This document shows, piece by piece, positions 17,677 to 24,960 of a DNA stretch of 32,167 nt (within the stretch, counting starts at the first letter, position 1; each line of letters opens with the position of its first letter). This stretch comes from Candidatus Merdivicinus excrementipullorum (GTDB lineage Bacteria; Bacillota; Clostridia; Oscillospirales; Ruminococcaceae), in contig DVJP01000016.1 of assembly GCA_018716725.1 (NCBI GenBank), positions 1 to 32,167 of the forward strand. Reading direction: 5' to 3'. The notes beneath the pieces were generated by a model, which saw only the letters and a list, made by a program, of their open reading frames with translations, was not told the origin of the DNA and did no database searches. A program made the position numbers and the translations under genes.

Positions 17677-18924
17677 ATGAAAATGAAACGTTTTGCGGCG
17701 GCCTTGCTGGCGGCCTGTCTCCTCGGTTCCTGCGGGTCCGATTCGCCGGAACCCCTTGTCCCCGTAAAAGAACAGAACCAGAGCCTTTCGGAACCCTCGG
17801 AGGACTGGAAAGAAGGGATGCGCACCTTTTCCGCTGTAACCTCCGCCAAAATCCTTTCCAATACGGAACAGGCAAAAAACGCCCTCTATTCCCCGGCCAG
17901 CCTGTATCTGGCCTTAAGCGCCACCGCCTCCATAACCGGCGGCAACACCCAGGCGGAGCTTCTTTCCCTGCTGGAAGCGGACAGCGCAGAAAACCTGGGA
18001 ACAGAGGTTTCCCGCTGGCGGCGGAATATTTACTCCGACCAGTCGGAAAACAAGGTATTAATCGACGGCTCCATCTGGATGGATGACACTCTTACTGCGA
18101 AACAGGAAGCCCTGGAAACCCTGGCGGAACAGTACCACACCGCCGCTTTTCAGATGGATTTAAATGACCCGGCCACAGCGGAACAGATGGCCCAGTGGGT
18201 CCGGGAGGCCACCGGCGGCCTGCTGGGGGACCCGGAAACCTTAGACCCCTCCGGCAATGTTTTCTCCCTGATTTCCGCCCTGTATTTTTACAGCAAGTGG
18301 GAAAATGAGTTTGACCCGGAGGACACGGAACCCGGCAGCTTTTCGGCGGCAAACGGGACAGATACGGACTGCGAATACATGAAAACCAGCCTGGAAGGCC
18401 AGTATGCGGAGCAAAACGGCGTCAAAACCGCCATGCTGCCTTTCGCCAACGGCGCGTCTTTGGTATTTGCCCTGCCGGAGGAAGGGACGCTCCCGGCTGA
18501 GTTGGCCGCCGACCCGGATTTCTGGCGGGATTCGGTGCTGGAGGCCCCGTACCGCAAAGCGTATGTGGACTGGAAGGTGCCCAAATTCCAGGTGTCCGGC
18601 AAATGGAACGGAAAGCTGATGATCCCCATGCTGCAGGAATTGGGGGTATCGGACCTGTTTGACTTGAAAGCGGATTTCTCGCCCTTGACCGATGGCGGCG
18701 GCATCTTTGTGTATGACATTATACAGGAAGCCACCATGACCATTGATGAAAAGGGCGGCGAGGCGGCGGCCTATACGGTGGTTGAGGTAGCAAGCTCCGC
18801 CGCCGCGGAATCCCAGACACTGGAATGGGTGGAAATGCACCTGACCCGGCCTTTCCTGTTCGCCCTGATGATGGAGGGCACCGTGCTGTTCACCGGCATT
18901 ATCAACAACCCGGCGGCACAGTAA
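17677..18924 (+). CDS. Serpin, lipoprotein type (second of two)
   Basis: A 415-residue paralogue of the preceding gene. Signal peptide MKMKRFAAALLAACLLGSC ends in a good lipobox (LLGSC). Shared serpin marks: ALYSPASLYLALSATASITGG, SALYFYSKWENEF, IQEATMTIDEKGGEAAAYT and LTRPFLFALMMEGTVLFTGIINNPAAQ. The hinge is more canonical than in the first serpin (Ala at P12-P10, P15 Gly at residue 360). The reactive loop reads VVEVASSAAAESQ, with P1-P1' near Ser374-Ala375, again small side chains. The ATG at 17677 has AAAAGGAGGG at 6 nt. Sequence and flanking repeats show the pair arose by tandem duplication, and the loops have since diverged. Confidence 0.93.
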   Translation: MKMKRFAAALLAACLLGSCGSDSPEPLVPVKEQNQSLSEPSEDWKEGMRTFSAVTSAKILSNTEQAKNALYSPASLYLALSATASITGGNTQAELLSLLEADSAENLGTEVSRWRRNIYSDQSENKVLIDGSIWMDDTLTAKQEALETLAEQYHTAAFQMDLNDPATAEQMAQWVREATGGLLGDPETLDPSGNVFSLISALYFYSKWENEFDPEDTEPGSFSAANGTDTDCEYMKTSLEGQYAEQNGVKTAMLPFANGASLVFALPEEGTLPAELAADPDFWRDSVLEAPYRKAYVDWKVPKFQVSGKWNGKLMIPMLQELGVSDLFDLKADFSPLTDGGGIFVYDIIQEATMTIDEKGGEAAAYTVVEVASSAAAESQTLEWVEMHLTRPFLFALMMEGTVLFTGIINNPAAQ

Positions 18925-18926
18925 TT

Positions 18927-19078
18927 GGGGCATCGGGAACGCCGCCCCACAAATGTCCGAAATGTCCGGAAGGATTGTAGGGGCGGATGCCTACATCCGC
19001 CCGCAATTCTGTATTAACATTATAAAAAATCATGGGGCGATGTGGGCATCGCCCCCTACAACCGGCGAATCGCCGCCC
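18927..19078. repeat. R1 hairpin cluster after the second serpin
   Basis: It repeats the order seen after the first serpin: GGGGCATCGGGAACGCCGCCCC, TTGTAGGGGCGGATG-CCTA-CATCCGCCC (about 18975-19003), and GGGGCGATG-TGGG-CATCGCCCC followed by CTACAA (19034-19062), then CGGCGAATCGCCG. The distance to the first set is 1500 bp, which is the duplication unit. Confidence 0.8.
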
Positions 19079-19088
19079 GGCATGGGGC

Positions 19089-19117
19089 TTGTCCATTTGA
19101 TGGAAATATGTTATACT
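19089..19117 (+). promoter_or_regulatory. Promoter of the MATE gene
   Basis: TTGTCC (19089-19094), 17 bp, TATACT (19112-19117). An inverted pair CCATTTGAT (19093-19101) and ATCAAATGG (19145-19153) brackets the leader and could fold or bind a regulator. Confidence 0.75.
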
Positions 19118-19167
19118 GATATGGTTTTATAAAAAATCAGTCTAATCAAATGGAAGGATGGCAATTT

Positions 19168-20535
19168 ATGTCAAAACGCGTTGACCTATTAAACGGAAGC
19201 ATTATCAGCCCCCTGATCCGGCTGGCCCTTCCCATTATGGGCACTTCCCTGATCCAGATGGCTTACAATATGATCGATATGATCTGGATCGGGCGCATCG
19301 GAGCCGGGGCAGTGGCGGCTGTCGGGGCGGCCGGTATGTTTATGTGGCTTTCCGGGGGCCTGATGATCCTGGCCCGTATGGGCGGCCAGGTCTATACCGC
19401 GCAAAACCTGGGCGCCGGCAATCTGGAGGAAGCCGGGAAATATGCCCAAGGGTCTTTGCAGCTGGGGGTTTTGTTTTCCCTGGCGTACACCATTGTCATG
19501 ATTGCATTCTGCAAGCCGCTGATCGGCTTTTTTAACCTGAACAGCCCCAGCGTGGTACAGGATGCGGAAGCCTACCTTTGGTTAGTGAGCCTGGGGACAA
19601 TCCCCTCCTTTTTAAACCAGATTTTCACCGCCCTGATTACCACCACCGGCAACAGCCGCACCCCCTTTATCGTAATGGCCGTGGGGCTGGTATTCAATAT
19701 GGTGCTGGACCCGCTGCTGATTTTTGGCTTGGGACCCATCCCGGCTATGGGGGTGGCCGGGGCAGCCATTGCCACTACCCTGGCCCAGGTCATTGTTACC
19801 GTGCTTTTTTTCCTGTACATCCGGCGGGACGACCACCTGTTCGCCCATGTAAAATGGTTTCAAAAGCCGGATTGGGCCTGTTATGGGGCCATCCTCAAGC
19901 TGGGGATCCCTTCCGCCGCGCAAAACTGCGTTTTCCCGCTGATTTCCATGGTCATCGCCCGGGTTATCGCAGGCTGGGGGGACGACGCCGTGGCGGTGCA
20001 GAAGGTTGGGAGCCAGATTGAGTCCATTTCCTGGATGACGGCGGACGGCTTTTCCGTGGCGGTCAACAGCTTTGTGGCCCAGAATTTCGGCGCAGGGAAT
20101 TTCCAGCGGGCGCGGAAAGGGTACCGGGTTTCCATGGGGGCTATCACCGTCTGGGGCCTGTTTACCTCTATCCTGCTGATGACGGCCGGCGGCTTTATCT
20201 TCCAGATTTTTATCCCGGACCCGGCAATTCTGCCTATGGGAATCAGCTACCTGACCATTTTAGGCATCTGCCAAATGTTTATGTGCTGGGAAAGCGTTAC
20301 CAGCGGCGCTTTTTCCGGTTTTGGCCACACTTTAACCCCGTCCTTGGTGAGCATTGTGTTCACCGCCGCCCGAATCCCCGGCGCTATACTTCTGTCCGCG
20401 ACGCCCCTTGGGCTGGACGGCATCTGGTGGAGCATCACCCTGTCCAGCGTTTGCAAAGGGCTGCTGCTGGTAACCTTGTTTTTCTTCTTTTTAAAACACT
20501 TGTCCCGGAAGTCTGCAAATCATCCGGCGCAGTAA
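19168..20535 (+). CDS. MATE-family multidrug/Na+ efflux transporter
   Basis: A 455-residue membrane protein with 12 predicted helices in two homologous halves. It opens with the MATE pattern PLIRLALPIMGTSLIQMAYNMIDMIWIGRIGAGAVAAVG, read over about residues 16-54, and has the typical mid-protein GIPSAAQNCVFPLISMVIARVIAGWGDDAVAV, which repeats the first-half motif. The VAQNFGAGNFQRARKGY segment is the second copy of the first-half YTAQNLGAGNLEEAGKY. It exports drugs or cationic metabolites in exchange for Na+ or H+. The substrate is unknown. The ATG at 19168 with GGAAGGATGG upstream is better than the ATG at 19150. It has its own promoter. Confidence 0.92.
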   Translation: MSKRVDLLNGSIISPLIRLALPIMGTSLIQMAYNMIDMIWIGRIGAGAVAAVGAAGMFMWLSGGLMILARMGGQVYTAQNLGAGNLEEAGKYAQGSLQLGVLFSLAYTIVMIAFCKPLIGFFNLNSPSVVQDAEAYLWLVSLGTIPSFLNQIFTALITTTGNSRTPFIVMAVGLVFNMVLDPLLIFGLGPIPAMGVAGAAIATTLAQVIVTVLFFLYIRRDDHLFAHVKWFQKPDWACYGAILKLGIPSAAQNCVFPLISMVIARVIAGWGDDAVAVQKVGSQIESISWMTADGFSVAVNSFVAQNFGAGNFQRARKGYRVSMGAITVWGLFTSILLMTAGGFIFQIFIPDPAILPMGISYLTILGICQMFMCWESVTSGAFSGFGHTLTPSLVSIVFTAARIPGAILLSATPLGLDGIWWSITLSSVCKGLLLVTLFFFFLKHLSRKSANHPAQ

Positions 20536-20547
20536 AGGAAAAGATAA

Positions 20548-20570
20548 AGGGCATCCTTTGAGGATGCCCT
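20548..20570. terminator. Hairpin between the MATE gene and R3 copy 3
   Basis: A perfect 10-bp stem AGGGCATCCT/AGGATGCCCT with loop TTG. The plus strand lacks a T-run after it, while the minus strand has TTTATCTTTT, so it may work best for transcripts leaving the inverted R3 copy. R3 copy 1 is likewise followed by a hairpin at the same distance (CACTCTGA spacer in both). Confidence 0.65.
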
Positions 20571-20575
20571 CAGAG

Positions 20576-20887
20576 TGTCGAAAAACCTCTTTTAAAAGTA
20601 AAACTGTGCAAAAAGAAAGTTTTCGCCCGCCTTTTTCAAAAGGCGGCAGATTCCAAAGGCAGAGCCTTTGGCCGCCCATCACAATGGACGGAACCTTATT
20701 GTTCGCGCCCCGGGCGCGAACAATAAGAAAAAAGCGGGTCCGCAGACCCGCCGCGGATGACCCCGCGCCGTCATTTTGCTTGCAAAATGACGGGTTAGAA
20801 TTTTCCAAGCTTTTACCCATGGCTCATTTGCGTCAGCAAACAACACCTCTTTGTGCAATTTGCCGGACCATACTCTCTTTTTCGACA
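20576..20887 (-). repeat. R3 multi-hairpin repeat, copy 3 (complete, inverted, 312 bp)
   Basis: The ends are perfect inverted repeats, TGTCGAAAAA and TTTTTCGACA. Hairpins in reverse order on the plus strand: F 20627-20634/20639-20646; E 20653-20660/20664-20671; C 20695-20709/20713-20727 (15 bp); B 20734-20740/20745-20751 (loop TGCG on the minus strand); A2 CCGCGGATGACCCCGCG region (about 20751-20767); A 20768-20779/20782-20793. Stems A, B, C and F differ in sequence from copy 2 but remain fully paired. The D position is reduced to a short CCATT/GATGG-like pairing. Confidence 0.88.
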
Positions 20888-20896
20888 GATTGCTGG

Positions 20897-20925
20897 GACG
20901 CCCCTTTGCGGGCGTCTCTTTTTTT
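20897..20925 (+). terminator. Intrinsic terminator just outside R3 copy 3
   Basis: Stem GACGCCC/GGGCGTC (20897-20903 with 20910-20916) followed by CTTTTTTT. It lies 9 bp past the R3 terminal repeat. Confidence 0.8.
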
Positions 20926-20985
20926 GCCCCGGCATCTCGCCCGGGCCGGTATGAAAAAACTCCTACAATTTTGCCGAAACAGCCC

Positions 20986-21014
20986 TTGTTTTTGTGCATG
21001 GGAATTGCTATAAT
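20986..21014 (+). promoter_or_regulatory. Promoter of the GH78-type gene
   Basis: TTGTTT (20986-20991), 17 bp, perfect TATAAT (21009-21014). Confidence 0.75.
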
Positions 21015-21043
21015 GAAGAAAAACGCCTGAAAGGATGGATGAT

Positions 21044-22993
21044 ATGGCAAAATGGATTTGGTATCCGTTCGATTATGAGGTGTATCACAGCCTGAAGCTC
21101 CACGCCCGCCGGGAGGAATACGGCTACCGCCGCCCCTGCTGCTGGCGGCAGGATGACTGCTGGCACGATGTGGTGTTCCGGAAAACGGCAGTGCTGGCCG
21201 GGGAGCGGAAGGTGCGGTTTTGTGCCAACGGCGAGGGGCATTTGGTGATTGACGGGCAGCGGCTTCCCTACGGGGAGTATGTCCTGGGGCCGGGGAAGCA
21301 CGAGCTGGAGGCGCTGGTCTGCAAGCTGGACGGCCTGCCCTGCGCCTATGCGGACGGCGGCGAGGCTTCCACCGACGAAAGCTGGGAGGCGACCTGCCTG
21401 GATGGGCGCTGGCATCCCGCCGGATGCAGTGATTTTTACCGGGAGCCGGAGGACAACCCGGAGGTGTTCCCCTTCGCTTACGAGCCCATCCCGCCGGTTT
21501 CGGCGGAGGAAATAAACGGCGGCGTCCTTTACGACTTCGGGAAGGAGACCTTCGCCCGCATCGCGGCAAAATGCGGCGGGGTTCCCGCAGCGCTCAGCTA
21601 TGGGGAATCCCGGGAAGAAGCGCTGGACCATGCAAACAGCATTGTCCGCGACCGGATGGAAGCCGGGGAAGAGCGGCTGCTGCCCCCGCGGGCGCTGCGC
21701 TGGCTTTTTGTAACCGGCCCCAGGGAAAATTTCTCATTTTCGGCGGAATACGAGTATCTCCCGCTGGAATACCGGGGCGCGTTCCGCTGCTCGGATGAGA
21801 AATTAAACCGCATCTGGGACACCTGCGCCTACACCTTCCACCTGAACAGCCGGGAATTTTTCCTGGACGGCATCAAGCGGGACCGGTGGGTCTGGTCCGG
21901 GGACGCCTACCAGAGCTACCTGGTCAACAATTACCTCTTCCGGGACGGCGGGCTCACCCGCCGCACCATCGCCGCCCTCCGGGGGAAGGAACCCTTTACC
22001 CGCCATATCAACACCATCCTGGATTACTCCCTTTACTGGGTGCTGAGCATCGGGGAGTATTACGCCGACACCGGGGATGCGGGTTTTGTCCGTTCCCTCT
22101 GGGAAAAGATGGTTTCCCTGATGGAGTTCTGCCTTTCCCGCACCGACAAGGACGGATTCGCCACCGAGCACCCCGGGGACTGGGTTTTCATCGACTGGGC
22201 GCCGCTGGATAAGGAATATGCCGCCTGCGCCGAACAGATGCTGCTGGCCGCCGCGCTGGAAACCATGGCGGACTGCGCACAGCTGGCCGGCGCGGACGGG
22301 CAGGGTTATCGGCAGAAGGCCGCCGCCCTTCGGGAAAAGATCGCGGAAAAATTCTGGGATGAGGAAAAGGGCGCGTACATCGACAGCTTCGCTTCCGGAA
22401 AGCGGCTGGTCACCCGCCACACCAACCTCTTCGCCCTGCGCTACGGCTTTGCGGAAGGGAAAAAGCGGGAGAAAATCCTCCGGAACGTCCTGCAAAACGA
22501 TGCTGTGGAGCCCATCACCACCCCGTATTTCAAATTTTACGAGCTGGAAGCCTGGTGCGAGATGGGAGAGCTGGATTTCGTCCGGCGGGAGATTCTTTCC
22601 TACTGGGGCGGCATGCTGGACCTGGGCGCCACCTCGGTATGGGAGACCTTCGACCCCCGGGAGTCGGGGGCGGAGCATTACGCCATGTACGGCGACAAGT
22701 TCGGCAAGAGCCTCTGCCACGCCTGGGGCGCCAGCCCGGTTTATCTGCTGGGGAAATACTTCCTGGGCGTAAAGCCGGCGTCCGGTGCGTGGGAGACGTT
22801 TACTGTGGAGCCCGGACTTGGGGGGCTCGAATGGATGGAGGGGACCGTCCCCACTCCGCGGGGAGATGTGAAGGTGCGCTGCCGCGGCAAAATTGCGGAG
22901 GCTGCCGCCCCCTTCCCGAGCGGGACGCTCGTATGGGGCGGGAAATCCGTTCCCATTCCGGCGGGGGAAACAGTTTTTCTGGAAGCGGAATGA
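21044..22993 (+). CDS. Glycoside hydrolase family 78-like (alpha-L-rhamnosidase-type) protein
   Basis: A 649-residue cytoplasmic enzyme with no signal peptide. The N-terminal beta-sandwich is followed by the (alpha/alpha)6 barrel, with LDGIKRDRWVWSGDAYQSYL (Asp275, Asp280) and LGATSVWETFDPRESG (Glu534), then the C-terminal beta-sandwich. These are GH78 landmarks. The loop reads DGIKRDRW where characterised rhamnosidases have DCPQRDER, so the usual Glu of that loop is replaced and the exact substrate is open. Start: ATG 21044, nine nt after AAGG; ATG 21035 overlaps that site. A GC hairpin (23000-23017) separates it from the next gene, and the two probably form one operon. Confidence 0.85.
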   Translation: MAKWIWYPFDYEVYHSLKLHARREEYGYRRPCCWRQDDCWHDVVFRKTAVLAGERKVRFCANGEGHLVIDGQRLPYGEYVLGPGKHELEALVCKLDGLPCAYADGGEASTDESWEATCLDGRWHPAGCSDFYREPEDNPEVFPFAYEPIPPVSAEEINGGVLYDFGKETFARIAAKCGGVPAALSYGESREEALDHANSIVRDRMEAGEERLLPPRALRWLFVTGPRENFSFSAEYEYLPLEYRGAFRCSDEKLNRIWDTCAYTFHLNSREFFLDGIKRDRWVWSGDAYQSYLVNNYLFRDGGLTRRTIAALRGKEPFTRHINTILDYSLYWVLSIGEYYADTGDAGFVRSLWEKMVSLMEFCLSRTDKDGFATEHPGDWVFIDWAPLDKEYAACAEQMLLAAALETMADCAQLAGADGQGYRQKAAALREKIAEKFWDEEKGAYIDSFASGKRLVTRHTNLFALRYGFAEGKKREKILRNVLQNDAVEPITTPYFKFYELEAWCEMGELDFVRREILSYWGGMLDLGATSVWETFDPRESGAEHYAMYGDKFGKSLCHAWGASPVYLLGKYFLGVKPASGAWETFTVEPGLGGLEWMEGTVPTPRGDVKVRCRGKIAEAAAPFPSGTLVWGGKSVPIPAGETVFLEAE

Positions 22994-23036
22994 TCTTTTG
23001 CGCCGCAGCCGCGGCGCTGACAAAAGGAGGAGTATG

Positions 23037-23912
23037 ATGGAAGCGCAATTTCCCAGAACCACTGTGGCGGGAGTTTCCCTCTCCCGCATGATTATCGGCA
23101 CCAACTGGATGGCGGGCTACAGTCACCGTTCGCCCGCCGCCGACGCCATGATCCGGGAGCGCCACGCCGACCCTGACAACATGGCGGGGATGCTGGACAC
23201 CTTCCTGTCCCACGGCGTCGACACCATGATGGCCCTTTTCGGCCAGCATCCCCCCATCCTGGAAGCCGTCCGCCGGGCCGAGGACCGGAACGGCCGCAAG
23301 CTCATCCTCATCGACACCCCAATCCTCAATGTGGACGACAATCCCGCCGCCCGCCGGGAAGCGGAGGCCACCATTCGGAAAAGCCGGGAGATGGGCGCGT
23401 CCTTCTGCCTCATCCACCATTCCAGCGTGGAGCAGCTGGTGGACAAAAACCGGCGGAAGATTCACCGCCTGGACGACTACACCAGGATGATCCGGGACGC
23501 GGGGCTGATCCCCGGGCTGTCCGCCCACATGCCGGAACTGGTGGTTTACAGCGACGAAAACGGCTACGATGTGGAGACATATATTCAGATTTACAACTGC
23601 ATGGGATTCCTGATGCAGGTGGAGATTGAATCGGTCAACAGCATTATCCGCGCCGCGAAAAAGCCGGTCATGACCATCAAACCCATGGCGGCGGGGCGCT
23701 GCACCCCCTTTGTGGGGCTCAATTTCTCCTGGGCGACCCTCCGGGACTGCGATATGGTGACGGTGGGCTGCTTCAACGAGCGGGAAGCGGCGGAAGATGA
23801 AGTTATCGAGATTTCCCTGGCCGCTCTGGAACGCCGCGCGCCGGACCTCCGGGCCCGCAGCAGCCCCAACCAATCCCAGGCCGCCTTCGGTGCGGCGAAC
23901 CGCCGCGGGTAA
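23037..23912 (+). CDS. TIM-barrel-like protein of unknown function
   Basis: A 291-residue soluble protein that I do not recognise to family level. It opens LSRMIIGTNWMAGYSHRSPAAD and shows alternating strands and helices: DTMMALFG, KLILIDTPIL, SFCLIHHSSVEQLVD, LIPGLSAHMPELVV, KPVMTIKPMAAGR and DMVTVGCF near the end. This pattern fits a (beta/alpha)8 barrel; the last piece resembles aldo/keto reductase-type or aldolase-type barrels. The start has AGGAGG six nt before ATG 23037 (ATG 23034 is also possible). It follows the GH78-type gene by 43 nt. Its last about seven codons run into the 116-bp tandem repeats, so the natural C-terminus may have been altered by the repeat. Confidence 0.75.
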   Translation: MEAQFPRTTVAGVSLSRMIIGTNWMAGYSHRSPAADAMIRERHADPDNMAGMLDTFLSHGVDTMMALFGQHPPILEAVRRAEDRNGRKLILIDTPILNVDDNPAARREAEATIRKSREMGASFCLIHHSSVEQLVDKNRRKIHRLDDYTRMIRDAGLIPGLSAHMPELVVYSDENGYDVETYIQIYNCMGFLMQVEIESVNSIIRAAKKPVMTIKPMAAGRCTPFVGLNFSWATLRDCDMVTVGCFNEREAAEDEVIEISLAALERRAPDLRARSSPNQSQAAFGAANRRG

Positions 23913-24190
23913 GCCGCCGCGGCTGTCCGGCGACGCGGGGGAAAGTCAGCGGGCGCGCGACAGGCTGCGCGCCGTCGGCGGAGACCCCCCGCTCGGAAAA
24001 GCGCTGTTCGGCGAACCGCCGCAGGTAAGCCGCCGCGGCTGCCCGGCGACGCGGGGAAAGTCAGCGGGCGCGCGACGCGCTGCGCGCCGTCGGCGGAGAC
24101 CCCCCGCTCGGAAAAGCGCTGTTCGGCGAACCGCCGCGGGTAAGCCGCCGCGGCTGCCCGGCGACGCGGAGAGAAGTCAGCGGGCGGGGA
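23893..24190. repeat. GC-rich tandem repeat, 116/115 bp unit, about 2.6 copies
   Basis: Units begin at CGGCGAACCGCCGC: 23893-24008, 24009-24123 and a partial third from 24124 to about 24190. The first two differ at only a few positions. The unit carries GGTAAGCCGCCGCGGCTG, GCGGGCGCGCGAC and CCCCCCGCTCGGAAAAGCGCTGTTCG. It begins inside the 3' end of the TIM-barrel-like gene. Long open frames that cross it on both strands come from its GC bias. Confidence 0.92.
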
Positions 24191-24211
24191 TGCCTTTGCC
24201 CGGAACCAATA

Positions 24212-24245
24212 CAGGAGCGCCCTCAACGGACGCTCCTGCTTTTTT
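24212..24245 (+). terminator. Intrinsic terminator
   Basis: Stem CAGGAGCG/CGCTCCTG (24212-24219 with 24231-24238), then CTTTTTTA. It ends the GH78-type transcript next to the convergent ABC operon. Confidence 0.85.
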
Positions 24246-24960
24246 ACAGATATTTCCGGTACCGGCCGGGGTCGTAGCCCATGGCGTCGGCATACAGGTC
24301 GGCGAGGGACCGCCCGCTCTCCTGCCATTCTTCGGCGGTGAAATCCGCCTTAATCCCGCCGTATTGGAGCAGGATCACCCGGTCGAAAATGTTCTCCATC
24401 TCCTCGATATCGTGGGTGGCGATCACCAGGGTTTCCCCGTTCCGGAGCCCGGCCGTCAGCAGCTTCAGGAAATCTTTTCGGGAAAAGACGTCCTTTCCCG
24501 AGAAGGGTTCGTCCAGCAGCAGGTATTTGGCCCCGCGCGAAAAACCTGCCGCCAGTTCCAGGCGGGTTTTCTGCCCCTTGGACAGCGTTCCGGCCCGCTG
24601 GCGGGACGCCAGACCCAGCTCGAAAAAGTCCAGCAGCTTTGCAAACCGCTCCCGGTCGAATCGTGGATAAAATCCGCCGAGGAACTCCCCGTATTCCAAA
24701 GGGGTCATTTCCGGGAAAAAGGTTCCGTCCCCGCTCAGGTAGGCGATTTCCTCCCGGCATTTTTCCGGGGGTTTTCCGTCATAAAGGATTTCCCCGCCCC
24801 CGCCGATAATGCCCGCCATCCGTTTCAGAAGAGTGGTTTTTCCAACGCCGTTGCGGCCCAAAACGCCCAGAATCTGCCCGTCCGGCACCGAAAAGGTGAC
24901 GCCGGTGAGAACCTTCCCGACCCCCGGGTAGGTTTTTTCCATATTTTTTGCCTCAATCAC
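24244..24960 (-). CDS. ABC transporter ATP-binding protein (YtrB-like)
   Basis: A 238-residue ATPase subunit. Walker A GRNGVGKTT (about 35-43), Q-loop region, signature LSKGQKTR (about 126-133; SKGQK in place of SGGQ, as in YtrB/EcsA-like proteins), Walker B YLLLDEPF, and the H-loop His in IATHDIEE. It powers the membrane proteins encoded just upstream. The start is a GTG at 24960 overlapping the end of the previous gene by 8 nt, with GGAGGGGG before it, so translation is coupled. It is the last gene of a GntR-led operon. Confidence 0.92.
   Translation of the reverse strand: MIEAKNMEKTYPGVGKVLTGVTFSVPDGQILGVLGRNGVGKTTLLKRMAGIIGGGGEILYDGKPPEKCREEIAYLSGDGTFFPEMTPLEYGEFLGGFYPRFDRERFAKLLDFFELGLASRQRAGTLSKGQKTRLELAAGFSRGAKYLLLDEPFSGKDVFSRKDFLKLLTAGLRNGETLVIATHDIEEMENIFDRVILLQYGGIKADFTAEEWQESGRSLADLYADAMGYDPGRYRKYL

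Noticed and set aside
21803-23104. 433-codon minus-strand open frame
   Set aside because: Antisense of the GH78-type gene; no domain and unlikely composition.
23893-24190. Possible CRISPR array
   Set aside because: The 116-bp units are contiguous with no unique spacers and no cas genes are present.
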